A stretch of 64,000 bases of DNA from Bellilinea sp034411135 (GCA_034411135.1 DAOUMN010000003.1:124001-188000), one strand, 5' to 3'. Numbered from the stretch's first letter, positions 9,274 to 18,459 are shown. Numbers and translations: made by a program. The notes: a model not told the origin generated them from the sequence alone.

Positions 9274-10014
9274 ATGAAGGGGCGGAGTCGTTTTGGGGCG
9301 CTGTTGTTGGCGGCTGGCTTGTTGCTGCTGGCGGCGTGTAACCCCGCGCAGCCAGCAAAGGATGCGGTCACATTCTCGGACGAAAACGGTGAGGATAGCG
9401 AGCCGACTCAGGCTCAAAGCACCAGCAGTCCAACCAAAGCCGCCGAACTGGTGCCCACCGGTATGGAACTGGTAGGATGCCCGGGACGCTTTGGTCTTAT
9501 TTCGCTCAAATTCTCGGCTGACGTGGATTTCAATGTCGAAGAGGTTTCTCTGCATCACTCGTTGGGCGATGGCGTTCTGCTGCTGGAAGTGAGCGAAGAC
9601 CAGCCGCGGGTTTTGCTCCAGGCTCAAAGCCCAATCACGTTGCCGGTTACCATCCAGGGCAGCATGGGAGATTGCACCCTGTCCGGTGAAAGCAGCATGA
9701 CCGCCAGCGCCAGTGGATATTGCGAAAACGGCATTGTTCGCCTGATCATCGAGGAAAACTGGCAGTCTGGCAGCGGTGTGTTGAGCTGCCCGGAGCGCGA
9801 TCCAGCGTCCTTCCCGATTGCCGGAGCGGGAAGCATGACCCACCGAGGTGCGGACGGACGCGGCGAGGTTTTTTATCTGAATGCGAATTTTTCGGAGCAG
9901 AACGTTGGCTACATGCTGGAAAAACCTTTTTCCGGGCAGGGCGGCAGCGGCACGCACACCTGGACGCTGGTGATGGACCCCATTCAACCGGTGCAGCCGG
10001 TATCACCCCCGTAA
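9274..10014 (+). CDS. lipoprotein of unknown function
   Basis: A 246-residue protein with a lipoprotein signal (LLLLAAC, acylated Cys22) and a GGGAGG ribosome site just upstream of the ATG. A -10-like TATGAT lies near 9231. The acidic Ser/Thr linker (residues 23-60) leads into a beta-rich domain with several spaced cysteines (GCPGR, GDCTLSG, GYCENG, LSCPERD), possibly two disulfides. It ends in a Pro/Val-rich tail. I do not recognise the family. Confidence 0.75.
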   Translation: MKGRSRFGALLLAAGLLLLAACNPAQPAKDAVTFSDENGEDSEPTQAQSTSSPTKAAELVPTGMELVGCPGRFGLISLKFSADVDFNVEEVSLHHSLGDGVLLLEVSEDQPRVLLQAQSPITLPVTIQGSMGDCTLSGESSMTASASGYCENGIVRLIIEENWQSGSGVLSCPERDPASFPIAGAGSMTHRGADGRGEVFYLNANFSEQNVGYMLEKPFSGQGGSGTHTWTLVMDPIQPVQPVSPP

Positions 10015-10023
10015 GATAGAAAA

Positions 10024-10051
10024 GCGCATGGTCAGCAAGCCGACCATGCGC
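10024..10051. terminator. bidirectional hairpin terminator candidate
   Basis: A 10-bp perfect inverted repeat, GCGCATGGTC (10024-10033) and GACCATGCGC (10042-10051), with an 8-nt loop lies between two converging genes (lipoprotein to the left, permease to the right). There is no clear U-run, so its terminator role rests on position and stem stability. Confidence 0.5.
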
Positions 10052-10079
10052 TCGATGTACGACCAGCCGGTTATAGGGC

Positions 10080-11009
10080 TTACAGGTTGCGCTTTTCGCG
10101 GTCGTAGTTCTGACCGAGGAAAGCCGGTACGCGCGCCTTGCGGAAGGTCAATACCATGATCAGGATGGTTGCCAGGTAGGGCACCATCAGCAGGTACTGG
10201 TACGGTACCGCCAGCCCAATCACCTGGGCGCGGAAGGCGAGCACTTCCACGCTGGCGAAGAAGAGCGAGCCGCCCAGAATGGTCAGCGGGCTCCAGCCGC
10301 CAAAGAAAGTCAGCGCGATGGAAAGCCAGCCGCGCCCGCGGGTCATCGCCTCGGTGAAGGTGCCGGTGTACACCATGGGCAGGTAAGCGCCCGCCAGCCC
10401 GATCAGCGCGCCGCCAATCATGGCGGTGATGTAACGCGCCCGCACCGTGTTGACCCCCAGGCTATCGGCAGCCATTGGGTTTTCACCTACTGCGCGCACC
10501 TCCAGCCCTTTTTGTGTGCGGTAGAGGAAGTACCACAATGCCAGCGAGAGCAGGATGGCAAAATACACCAGTCCGTTTTGCCGGAACAGGATGGGTCCCA
10601 GCACGGGGATCTGGCTGAGCAGGGGGATGGGGACTTCCGGTAGGGTGGGGATGAGCGGCGGCGAAAGGGTGATGCCGATCACCAGTTTGGGCAAGAGTGT
10701 GGAAAGCCCGACGCCGATGAAAAACAGCGACAGACCGATGACGAACTGGTTCATCTTGAGCGTGGTGGTAAAGTACGCCAGCAGCAGCCCGAACAACGCC
10801 CCGGCTGCCATGGCTGCCAGCATGCCAACCAGGTTGTTGCCCACCTGGTAGCTGACCAGGAAGCCGAGCGATGCGCCCAGCAACATGATGCCTTCCTGGG
10901 CAACATTGAAGATACCGGTGCGCCCGCCCAGCATCGTTCCCTGGCTTGCCAGCACGAACGGCACCATCGAGAGCAGGACCAGTCGCAAGAAGGTGACGAG
11001 AGTTTCCAT
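10080..11009 (-). CDS. nupQ: nucleoside ABC transporter permease (NupQ/YufQ-type)
   Basis: A 309-residue polytopic membrane protein with the family start METLVTFLRLVLLSMVPFVL and the conserved GRTGIFNVAQEGIMLLGASL loop. About eight hydrophobic segments are visible. It is the last gene of the four-gene Bmp-type import operon and forms the channel with the neighbouring permease. In Bacillus and Streptococcus, homologous systems import purine or pyrimidine nucleosides; specificity here is inferred. Six bases separate it from the upstream permease. Confidence 0.9.
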   Translation of the reverse strand: METLVTFLRLVLLSMVPFVLASQGTMLGGRTGIFNVAQEGIMLLGASLGFLVSYQVGNNLVGMLAAMAAGALFGLLLAYFTTTLKMNQFVIGLSLFFIGVGLSTLLPKLVIGITLSPPLIPTLPEVPIPLLSQIPVLGPILFRQNGLVYFAILLSLALWYFLYRTQKGLEVRAVGENPMAADSLGVNTVRARYITAMIGGALIGLAGAYLPMVYTGTFTEAMTRGRGWLSIALTFFGGWSPLTILGGSLFFASVEVLAFRAQVIGLAVPYQYLLMVPYLATILIMVLTFRKARVPAFLGQNYDREKRNL

Positions 11010-11015
11010 GTGGGT

Positions 11016-12026
11016 TTACCTCCTGCGCACCACATCCGAAAGCAGGACGAACAGCAACACCAGCGCCTCGACGATGAACACCATTTCCACCGGGATCATC
11101 AGGGTGCGCTGCATGGCGCTTGCGCCTACTTCCAGAACGGCGATAAAGAACGCAACAAAGGGAACCGCCAGGTTGTTGCCTCTGGCGATCAAGCCGATAA
11201 TCAGACCCAACACCAGAAAGTTGGACTGCATGCCCTCGATCAGGCGGCGATGCACACCCGCCACCTCGATCGAGCCTGCCAGCCCCGCCAGCGCACCCGC
11301 CAGCACCAGCGAGAAGACGAACATGCGCTTGACCGGGATGCCGAACACCTGCGCAGCGCGCGGGTTGGCGCCGGTGGCAACCAACTCGTAACCGCCGGTG
11401 GTGCGGCTGGTGTAGATGTAAATGCCTGCTGCCACCAGCACCGCCAGCAGAATGCCCGAATGCAGCGGCGGGTTGCTGATCAGCATGGGCAGCCAGCCGC
11501 CTTGCCCGATCTGGATGGTGGTGGGATGCCCGGCGGTCGGGTCGCGCCACGGACCGGTGGCGACCAGGTCGATCACCGCGAAGGAGACGAAGTTCAACAG
11601 CACGGTGGTCAGGATTTCATTCAGCCCGAAGCGGTACAGCAGCCAGGCGGGCACCAGCCCCCACAGCGCCCCGGCGAGCACGCCCGCCAGGATGACCAGC
11701 GGCAGCAGCAAGGGCAGCGGCAGGTCGGCGAAGACAATACCGGCTGCCGAGGCAGCAATCGCCCCGACGATCATCTGACCCTCGCCGCCGATGTTGAATT
11801 TTCCGGCGGTCAGCGGCACGGTGAATGCCAGCGCCTGCAGGGTGAGCGGAATGAACTTGAGCAGCGTTTGAACAAAGCCGTTGGGTGTGCGGAAGGAGGT
11901 GGTCAGAATGGTGGTGTACGCTCTGCCCACGTCGAAGCCCATGGCTGCGATGAAGATGCCCACCGCGGCAAACGCCGCCGCGATGGCGATCAGGTAAGGG
12001 ATAATGGAACGTCCTAGTGTCTTCAT
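11016..12026 (-). CDS. nupP: nucleoside ABC transporter permease (NupP/YufP-type)
   Basis: A 336-residue integral membrane protein that pairs with the following permease. It contains the family signature KFNIGGEGQMIVGAIAAS near residues 92-109 and multiple transmembrane helices. An exposed segment ATGPWRDPTAGHPTTIQIGQ follows. It sits 11 bases after the ATPase gene, consistent with one polycistronic mRNA from the promoter at 14826-14853. Confidence 0.9.
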   Translation of the reverse strand: MKTLGRSIIPYLIAIAAAFAAVGIFIAAMGFDVGRAYTTILTTSFRTPNGFVQTLLKFIPLTLQALAFTVPLTAGKFNIGGEGQMIVGAIAASAAGIVFADLPLPLLLPLVILAGVLAGALWGLVPAWLLYRFGLNEILTTVLLNFVSFAVIDLVATGPWRDPTAGHPTTIQIGQGGWLPMLISNPPLHSGILLAVLVAAGIYIYTSRTTGGYELVATGANPRAAQVFGIPVKRMFVFSLVLAGALAGLAGSIEVAGVHRRLIEGMQSNFLVLGLIIGLIARGNNLAVPFVAFFIAVLEVGASAMQRTLMIPVEMVFIVEALVLLFVLLSDVVRRR

Positions 12027-12037
12027 GCCAACCTCAC

Positions 12038-13597
12038 TCAGGCAGCCTGTTCCGCTGTGCGGATACCGCTCATCAGACGTCCGATGGCATACTTATCGAA
12101 CTGGCTGCGGTCCAGAATGCCGAGAATTTCGCCGCGATAAATGACTGCTATGCGGTCACACAGCAGCATCAGCTCATCCAGGTCTTCCGAGATCAGCAGG
12201 GTGGACTGACTTTGCTGTTTGCGCTGCAGCATTTTCTGGTAGACGAAGTCCATCGAGGGGATGTCCAGCCCGCGGGTGGGGTTGTGCGCCACCAGCAGGG
12301 CGGATTTCATCGAGAATGCCCGCGCGATCATCACGCGCTGGATATTGCCACCCGATAGGTTACCGCCAGGGTCTTCCGGACCGCCGGTTTTGATGTTGTA
12401 TTCGCGGATCTGATCGCGGGTATGCTGGTGGACGGTCTTCCAATTAATGAAGCGCCCGTCGCTGTACGGCGCCTGGCGGTGCACGCCCAGGATCAGGTTT
12501 TGGGCAACGTTGGCTTTGGGCAGAAAACCGTCGTGCAGGCGGTCTTCGGGGATATACGACAGCCCGCTGCGCAGCAATTCGCCCACCGGCGTGGTGGTGA
12601 CATCCTTTCCGCTCAATTCGACCTTGCCGCTGCTGACCGGAACGATGCCCATCACGCATTCTGCCAGTTCGCGTTGACCGTTGCCCGCCACCCCGGAGAC
12701 GCCGAAGATCTCGCCGGGGAAGATGTCGAAGTTGATTTCTTTCAGGCGCGGCACGCCGTCTTTTTCCACCAGGTTGACATTGTTCAGCCGCAGCAGCGGC
12801 ACCGCGGTGCGGTCGACCGCCGCGCTGGTTTGGGTATCGCGGGCAAAGTAAACGCTTTTCTCGATATTCATCTGTTCGCCGACCATAGCGCGCACGAACA
12901 CCTCTTCCGAGGCGTTGCTGCGATCCAGGGTGGTGATGTTGCGCCCCTCGCGCAGCACGGTGATCTGGTCGCACACGCTGAGCACTTCGCGCAGTTTGTG
13001 GGTGATGAAGACGATGCTCAAGCCGTCGTTGACCATCACACGCAGCGATTCGAACAGTGCATCCACCTCTTGCGGGGTCAGGTTGGTGGTCGGCTCATCC
13101 AGAATGAGCACTTTTACGCCGCGGTAGAGCGCCTTGAGGATTTCCACCTTTTGGCGAATACCGATCGGCAGGGTAGAAATGACGGCATTCAAATCTACCG
13201 GCAGGCTGAAGCGCTGGCACAATTCTTCCACTTTTTTGGCTTCGGGCTGCAGTTGGAGCGTGTAGCGGTTGGTGATGGCGGTACCCAGGACGATATTTTC
13301 GAGCACGGTATAGTTGGGAATTTGCAAAAAGTGCTGGTGCACCATGCCGATGCCGAGCTGCAGCGCATCGCGCGGGGAATGGATTTCCACTTTGCCGCCG
13401 TTCATCAGGATATCGCCCTGATCTTTGCGATACAGCCCATAGAGGATGTTCATCAGGGTGGTTTTACCGGCGCCGTTTCCGCCCAGCAAGCCGTGAATTT
13501 CACCCGGCAGCAGGGTAAAGGAAACGTCGTCCAGCGCCACCAGCCTGTCGAACGTCTTGCGAATATTCTTTAATTCCAGAATGGGTTGTTTTTCCAT
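12038..13597 (-). CDS. nupO: nucleoside ABC transporter ATP-binding protein with two cassettes (NupO/YufO-type)
   Basis: A 519-residue cytoplasmic ATPase made of two fused nucleotide-binding domains. In the first half, Walker A is GGNGAGKTT (39-47) and Walker B is VLILDEPT. In the second half, Walker A is replaced by GVAGNGQREL while the signature LSGGNIQRV is intact, as is usual for sugar/nucleoside importers with one degenerate site. The C-terminal block (SEDLDELMLLCDRIAVIYRG) is standard. It powers the two permeases encoded downstream. Confidence 0.92.
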   Translation of the reverse strand: MEKQPILELKNIRKTFDRLVALDDVSFTLLPGEIHGLLGGNGAGKTTLMNILYGLYRKDQGDILMNGGKVEIHSPRDALQLGIGMVHQHFLQIPNYTVLENIVLGTAITNRYTLQLQPEAKKVEELCQRFSLPVDLNAVISTLPIGIRQKVEILKALYRGVKVLILDEPTTNLTPQEVDALFESLRVMVNDGLSIVFITHKLREVLSVCDQITVLREGRNITTLDRSNASEEVFVRAMVGEQMNIEKSVYFARDTQTSAAVDRTAVPLLRLNNVNLVEKDGVPRLKEINFDIFPGEIFGVSGVAGNGQRELAECVMGIVPVSSGKVELSGKDVTTTPVGELLRSGLSYIPEDRLHDGFLPKANVAQNLILGVHRQAPYSDGRFINWKTVHQHTRDQIREYNIKTGGPEDPGGNLSGGNIQRVMIARAFSMKSALLVAHNPTRGLDIPSMDFVYQKMLQRKQQSQSTLLISEDLDELMLLCDRIAVIYRGEILGILDRSQFDKYAIGRLMSGIRTAEQAA

Positions 13598-13669
13598 GAG
13601 ATTAAGTACCCTTTCGCCTGAATATGCAGGGGATAATGACTGCCGGAGAGGTCTCCGCAGGCGATGAAA

Positions 13670-13711
13670 ACAGGGGTCCTGGCGCGCGAAACCGCTGCCC
13701 AGAACCCCTGT
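13670..13711 (-). terminator. hairpin between binding-protein and ATPase genes
   Basis: ACAGGGGTCCTGG (13670-13682) pairs with CCAGAACCCCTGT (13699-13711), a 13-bp stem with one mismatch and a 16-nt loop. It lies just after the binding-protein stop (minus strand). Such intercistronic hairpins commonly stabilise the abundant binding-protein mRNA and cause partial termination before the permease genes; that role is an inference. Confidence 0.6.
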
Positions 13712-13754
13712 CTGGAATGACTAAAATTCAGGAGCGTCCGCGATGGACGAGTCC

Positions 13755-14765
13755 CTACTTGATTTCACTGGTGTCCTTGACCACTTCGATCTTGCCGGAG
13801 CGCAGGTCTGCCAGCAGCGTGTCCATGGAGGACTGGACTTCGGGGGTGACGTTGCGCAGCGGCGTCTGCAGCGAGACGCCGGTGGCAAAGCCGAGCGGGT
13901 AGTAGCCGCCGGTCTCGCCAGCCTGGATCTTGCTGTAGATGTCCTTGAGCGGTCCGGCAAAGTCGTACAGCAGCGAGGTCATGTAATTATCGGCGGCGTA
14001 GGTGGATTTGTCGGTGTACTTAGCGGTGACCAGCACCTTGGTGGGGGAGGCTTTGACCGCTTCGAACAGACCGAACATACCCAGGTTGAGCGAACCCATG
14101 ATCACATCGCAGCCTTCGGCAATGAGCGCATCGGCAACCTGGCGGGCTTTGGTCGGGTCGTTGAAGTCGCCCGCCCAAACGGCTTTGACTTCCACATTCA
14201 AGCCCAGGTCACGGATGGCTTGCTGAACGGCATGCACTTCGGCGTAGGAGAACGGCAGCGCCAGCCCGCCCAGGTAGCCGATCTTGCCGGTTTGGGTTTG
14301 CTTGGCAGCCAGCGCACCCACCCCGTAGAAGCCGACGTGGAAATTGCGGTCGATGAACCACAGGTTGGCGGGGGCATCCTGAACGGGCGCATCGCCTTCA
14401 CCGATGAAGATCACATCGGGGAACTGGCGCGCCAGCTCGACGGTTTGGGTGACGAACTGACCGCCGTGCGTCCAGATGATGTTGTAGCCGCCGTCGATGT
14501 ATTCGCGCATCACGCGGTCAACATCCGGCACGGGCACGCTTTCCGAATAGGCGGTCTCGATACCGGTGGCTTTTTGCAGCTCCGAGATGCCAACATACGC
14601 CAGGGTGTTGTAGTCGGCGTCGGTGATCACACCCGGGAAGATGGCAGCCAGTTTGTAGACCTTGCCGGTGGCTTCCGGGGCGGGCGTGGCTGCTGGCGCG
14701 CACTGCGCCGCTACCAATGAGAAGAGAATCAGGACGATAAACAGTCCAAAACGGGTCTTGCGCAT
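13755..14765 (-). CDS. bmpA: BmpA-family nucleoside-binding lipoprotein of ABC transporter
   Basis: A 336-residue lipoprotein: lipobox VAAQC (Cys22) followed by the Ala/Pro-rich linker APAATPAPEATG. The periplasmic-binding fold has the BMP-family phrases FPGVITDADYN near residue 44 and a later YLGGLALPFSYAEVHAVQQA. It captures substrate outside the membrane for the importer encoded downstream. It is first in the operon and has a near-consensus promoter; the hairpin behind it fits its expected higher expression. Confidence 0.92.
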   Translation of the reverse strand: MRKTRFGLFIVLILFSLVAAQCAPAATPAPEATGKVYKLAAIFPGVITDADYNTLAYVGISELQKATGIETAYSESVPVPDVDRVMREYIDGGYNIIWTHGGQFVTQTVELARQFPDVIFIGEGDAPVQDAPANLWFIDRNFHVGFYGVGALAAKQTQTGKIGYLGGLALPFSYAEVHAVQQAIRDLGLNVEVKAVWAGDFNDPTKARQVADALIAEGCDVIMGSLNLGMFGLFEAVKASPTKVLVTAKYTDKSTYAADNYMTSLLYDFAGPLKDIYSKIQAGETGGYYPLGFATGVSLQTPLRNVTPEVQSSMDTLLADLRSGKIEVVKDTSEIK

Positions 14766-15072
14766 TTCTTTTTCTCCTTTAAGCTGGGATTAGGGAACAG
14801 CAGGGTGAAGGGTGAAGTAACTTTTATTTTAACAAATCCTAAATGTCTGTCAATTACAAATAGACTATGCTTGAATTTACATTTGTCCTGAATTTGGCGG
14901 GCGGCGCGCCATGGCACGAGCGGTGCTTTTTGCCGGTTGCGGCAGTCTTCCCCGGTGCCGGGGCAAGGTGCCTGATGAGCCTGCCGAAACACGCTCAGGG
15001 GCTTGGCTGGCGCGTTAACCCCCGCCGCATGCGCCGGGTTGGGGTACAATCCATACCGGAGGAACAAACGAG
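14766..15072. other. intergenic region between bmpA and the interrupted LLM gene
   Basis: No gene seen. The left part is AT-rich and carries the minus-strand bmpA promoter (14826-14853). The right part is GC-rich, contains a loop motif of the dispersed palindrome family (TGAGCCTGCCGAA, 14975-14987), and ends with a plus-strand -10-like TACAAT (15045-15050) and GGAGG (15058-15062) before the ATG at 15073. Confidence 0.6.
14826..14853 (-). promoter_or_regulatory. sigma70-type promoter of the bmpA-nupOPQ operon
   Basis: On the minus strand a perfect -35 TTGACA (complement of 14848-14853) is followed after 16 bases by TAAAAT (complement of 14826-14831), five of six matches to the -10 consensus. 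It lies about 60 bases upstream of the bmpA ATG in a locally AT-rich stretch. Confidence 0.75.
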
Positions 15073-15903
15073 ATGAAATTTGGGGTTGCTTTACCGTATC
15101 TGGGCGCCAGGGCGGTGGCGCGGCTGGCGCGCCTGGCGGAAGAATCCGGCTGGGATGGCTGCTTTGTCGGCGATGCCATCTGGTGCCAGGACCCCATGAT
15201 TGGGCTGGCGGCTGCCGCGCTGAACACGCAGCGCATCCGCCTGGGGACGATGATCACCCCCCTGCCGCTGCGCCGCCCGTGGAAGCTGGCAAGCGAATCG
15301 CTGGCGCTGGATCACCTTTCCGATGGACGTCTGATCCTTGGTTTGGGACCCGGCGCGGTGTGGATGGGCTGGCAGGGCTTCCCCGATGAGGTGAGCGACA
15401 ACCGCGCCCGCGCCGGTATGCTCGACGAGGGCATCGACATTCTGAATTTGCTGTACCAACGCCAGCCGTTCGATTACGACGGGCAGTATTACCACCTCAA
15501 ATTGACCGCGGTGGACGAAGTCTATTACCCGCCGAAACCCGTCCAGCAGCCGCGCATCCCGATGTGGGTGGTGGGCGTGGTCGGCAAGCCCAAATCCATG
15601 CGCCGGGTGCTGAAGTGCGACGGGATCATCGTCGAAGTGCGCCGCGCGGACGTCCAGTTCAGCGACCCGACGCCGTAGGACGTTGCCGCGGTGCACACTT
15701 TTGTGAGTGAACAGCGCCGCCTGGATACGCCCTTTGATATTGTCGTCAACGGCAGCATGCGTGATTTGCCCGCTGATGAGGCACGCCAGCGCCTGGCGGC
15801 GCTGCAATCCGCCGGACTGACCTGGTGGATTGAGGGACTGTGGGGATTGGACGAAGAGAGTGCTGCCGGGTACATCCGCCGCGGTGCGCCAGGTCAGGGG
15901 TGA
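15073..15903 (+). pseudogene. LLM-class flavin-dependent oxidoreductase interrupted by in-frame TAG
   Basis: The frame begins with MKFGVALPYLGARAVARLAR, a luciferase-like monooxygenase start, and continues through DHLSDGRLILGLGPGAVW. At 15676-15678 a TAG stops it after 201 codons. The same frame then continues to a TGA at 15901-15903 with credible protein (FVSEQRRLDTPFDIVVNGSM, later GLTWWIEGLWG). Together about 276 codons approach the usual family length, so a single nonsense change best explains the break. Residual expression of a truncated enzyme or readthrough cannot be excluded. It lies next to a second decayed gene. Confidence 0.8.
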
Positions 15904-15906
15904 AGC

Positions 15907-16195
15907 ATGAACCTGGAAAAAGCCGGTCAGTTTAGCTAGATAAATGCCCGCCTGCTGGAGCGGGTGTTGTTTGAGCATCTGTTTTTTTGCAGCCCGGCGG
16001 AGCGTGTGCTGGCGGTGCTGCGCACCCATCAGAACCCGGACGGTGGCTTTGGCGGCGCGCTGGAACCGGACCTGCGCGCACCGGACAGTCACCCGCTGGC
16101 AGCCTCCGGGTGAGATGGCGGTGTGCAAATGACGCGCAATCAAGACACTGCATGCGCTGGCAGTGCTGCGCACCTACGGCAGATTGTAAACACGG
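15907..16195 (+). pseudogene. decayed prenyltransferase/terpene-cyclase-like repeat protein (N-terminal remnant)
   Basis: Three bases after the previous stop an ATG opens a frame reading MNLEKAGQFS, stop, INARLLERVLFEHLF, then RTHQNPDGGFGGALEPDLR and APDSHPLAASG, stop. In-frame stops lie at 15937-15939 (TAG) and 16111-16113 (TGA). The phrase NPDGGFGGALEPDLRAP resembles the N-terminus of an actinobacterial family annotated as prenyltransferase/squalene-cyclase-like repeats. Beyond 16111 the frame degrades quickly and the remnant is cut off by the converging methyltransferase gene. It is clearly non-functional. Confidence 0.65.
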
Positions 16196-16206
16196 CGTTG
16201 GCCGGC

Positions 16207-17064
16207 TTAACCCACCGGAGCAGCGACCACCCCGATCCAGTCGCTTTCGGGGGTAAGTGCTGTGCCAGTCAGGTCGCCCCACATACTGCGGACAACGAAC
16301 CCCCCAGCCTCCAGTTCGGCGCGGATAGTCGCGGCGGTGTAATCCTGAAACCAGTTGCGATAGACGCTGACCGCCCCGTCGGCTTCGATGATGATGTACT
16401 GATCGAGGTAGATGTATCCTTCATAGGCAAAACCCTGTTCCAGCACCAGGTGGGCGGCGGGCTTCCAGAAGCCGCCCGGCGAGAGGTACCAGCCGTTTTG
16501 CAGCCCTTCGCGCTGGCGCAGGGTGGGGGTGGTCACATCCAGCACGAACTGACCACCGGCTTTCAGCGCCCGCCGCGTGTTTGCCAGCAACTGGCGACGC
16601 GATTCGGGCGCCAGCGCGCAGTAATCGCCGTAGATCAGCAGGACGGCGTCGTAAAGTCCTTCCTCGTCAAGCAGCAGGTAATCCTGGCAGCGGTAGTCGA
16701 TCTCCAGCCTGTGCTGGCGGGCGTATGCCGCGGCGTACTCGATCGAGACGGGCGAAAAATCCACCCCGCTGACGCGCAGTCCGGCGCGCGCCAGGCAGGC
16801 GGCGTACAGCCCAGGACCACAACCCAGGTCGAGCACGCGTTGACCGGCGCTCAGCGGCAGAGCGGCGATCAGCCAGTCCACCGTGCGTTGAATGCTCTCC
16901 GGGCGGCGGCTGGCGGCGTCGCTGTCCGGGTCGAGGTGGCAAGCCAGCATCTGGCGGGAGATGTGCGCATCGGTCCAGAAGTGCGCCTCGCCGGGTTCGA
17001 ACACCGGCGGGCGTTGCTGCAGGCGGTTGAGCAGGGTCATATCGATTTGCGCGGGTTTGGGCAT
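16207..17064 (-). CDS. class I SAM-dependent methyltransferase
   Basis: A 285-residue soluble protein with the SAM-binding motif I VLDLGCGPGLYAACLARAG near residues 75-94, an acidic post-I strand (VSGVDFSP) and motif IV region (YDAVLLIYGDYCAL). The C-terminal half carries an aromatic-rich insert (GWYLSPGGFWKPAAHLVLEQ). The substrate is unknown. It is transcribed towards the two decayed genes and has no operon partner. Confidence 0.85.
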   Translation of the reverse strand: MPKPAQIDMTLLNRLQQRPPVFEPGEAHFWTDAHISRQMLACHLDPDSDAASRRPESIQRTVDWLIAALPLSAGQRVLDLGCGPGLYAACLARAGLRVSGVDFSPVSIEYAAAYARQHRLEIDYRCQDYLLLDEEGLYDAVLLIYGDYCALAPESRRQLLANTRRALKAGGQFVLDVTTPTLRQREGLQNGWYLSPGGFWKPAAHLVLEQGFAYEGYIYLDQYIIIEADGAVSVYRNWFQDYTAATIRAELEAGGFVVRSMWGDLTGTALTPESDWIGVVAAPVG

Positions 17065-17133
17065 GGTTTCACTCCCCCGGCGTCTTGCCGGTGCGATATA
17101 ATCACATTATACAGCCGCGAAAGGATCAATAGA

Positions 17134-17547
17134 ATGCAGCCTGCCGAACGGCGCGCGAATACGGGATGCCTGGTTTCATTGCTGGTTTTCGGAATTGTTT
17201 CTTCCTGCCTGTGCCCGTTTGCCGTTTTTGCTGGTGGTCTTTCCACCGCCCTGGCGCCGGATTTCGTCGCTCGCATGGTCAGCCCCTACCTGTGCCCGCC
17301 GGGCAGCGTTGGAAAAATTGTCGTGCTCGAATCGCGCAATTGGGACGATGACGACATGTCCAACGCCGTGTCGTACGAGATGCAATGCGTGGCAGCCAGC
17401 GGGGAGATCGTGCGTCCCTCCAGCCCGGACTTTGCCTTTACCTGGCTGGGCGCGCTGGGGGCTGTCAGCCTGCTGGTTTCGCTGCTGCTGGCGCTGGTGC
17501 TGTCTGTTCCGGCGCAGGCATTCTTCAAACGGCTGCGCCAGCGTTGA
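17134..17547 (+). CDS. small membrane protein of unknown function
   Basis: A 137-residue protein from the ATG at 17134; a longer upstream frame is antisense to the methyltransferase and was rejected. A TATAAT (17097-17102) and an AAAGGA site precede it. Two hydrophobic segments (about residues 12-35 and 105-128) flank an extracytoplasmic loop with two cysteines (YLCPPGS and YEMQCVA) and an acidic DDDDM patch. No family recognised. Confidence 0.6.
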   Translation: MQPAERRANTGCLVSLLVFGIVSSCLCPFAVFAGGLSTALAPDFVARMVSPYLCPPGSVGKIVVLESRNWDDDDMSNAVSYEMQCVAASGEIVRPSSPDFAFTWLGALGAVSLLVSLLLALVLSVPAQAFFKRLRQR

Positions 17548-17649
17548 GGCGCGCCGCGCAGGGGCGTAAAGATCGTTTCGGCTCGACCCGCGCAATCTGC
17601 GCCGGCAGACTGCCCGTCGGTGCCCATCCCCCATCACGAGGCATTTTTC

Positions 17650-18459
17650 ATGGAAAGCAACCGAAATCTGGTTCTGGTTGAAGTCGGCATTGTCTATTTT
17701 TTGATGATTTACGTCTTCCGCACCGTGCAGGCGCTGCCCGCGGCGCAGCAGATCGCCACTGCGTTGAACGGGCATCTCTTCCCCGCTTATGCCGCGCTGC
17801 TGGCGGCGGCGTTTACGGTATATAACATCCGCGCCTATTCGCAATTGCGCCTGCCCTCGCCGGAAAAGCGCCGCCACCAGTTGCAAATGGCCGGGCTTGG
17901 TTTTTTACCGGCTTTCCTGGTCAGCGTGCTGCTCACCTGGGCGGACTGGCAGCAGTGGAGCGGTGTGCTGGTGATTGTGGCGGCGCTGATTGCAGGGCTG
18001 GTCTGGTTTGGCTGGGCAGCGCGCAAAAAAAACTCCTGGCAGGAGGCGGGCATGGCGGGCGGGCTGCTGCTCGTCCCGCTGGCGGCGGCACTGCTGCCGC
18101 GCCTTGGCGAGGTGTTGCTTGCTATTGTGTATTTTTATTTCTTCGTCGCGCTCAGTGAGGAAACCCTCTTCCGCGGCTACCTGCAGGTGCGCCTGAACAG
18201 TGTGCTAGGGCGGCCGTTCCGTTTCTTTGGCATTCAATGGGGCTGGGGGCTGATCGTCTCGGCGGTGCTGTTCGGCTTCTGGCATTGGGGCTGGGTGCCG
18301 GGTGAGGTGCGCTGGACGCAGGTTGTGTGGACGATGTTTGCTGGGCTGTTCCTTGGCATGGTGCGCGAAAAGAGCGATGGGGTGATTGCCCCTGCCCTCC
18401 TGCACGGGGTGATCAATTACGGTCCGCAGGCGGCGCTGTTTTACCTGCTGTGGAGTTGA
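17650..18459 (+). CDS. CPBP (CAAX/Abi) family intramembrane glutamic protease
   Basis: A 269-residue multi-pass protein starting at the ATG at 17650. The three catalytic motifs are intact: EETLFRG (Glu170, Glu171, Arg175), FGFWHW (His212) and LHGVIN (His252, Asn256), which define the type II CAAX protease/bacteriocin-processing family PF02517. About seven hydrophobic segments surround them. Substrates of bacterial members are mostly unknown; some give bacteriocin immunity. It lies in a loose same-strand group with the small membrane protein and the nucleotidyltransferase-like gene. Confidence 0.9.
   Translation: MESNRNLVLVEVGIVYFLMIYVFRTVQALPAAQQIATALNGHLFPAYAALLAAAFTVYNIRAYSQLRLPSPEKRRHQLQMAGLGFLPAFLVSVLLTWADWQQWSGVLVIVAALIAGLVWFGWAARKKNSWQEAGMAGGLLLVPLAAALLPRLGEVLLAIVYFYFFVALSEETLFRGYLQVRLNSVLGRPFRFFGIQWGWGLIVSAVLFGFWHWGWVPGEVRWTQVVWTMFAGLFLGMVREKSDGVIAPALLHGVINYGPQAALFYLLWS

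Noticed and set aside
16123..17133. Long upstream part of the frame containing the small membrane protein at 17134
   Set aside because: It is antisense to the methyltransferase and contains the TATAAT and ribosome site used by the short protein.
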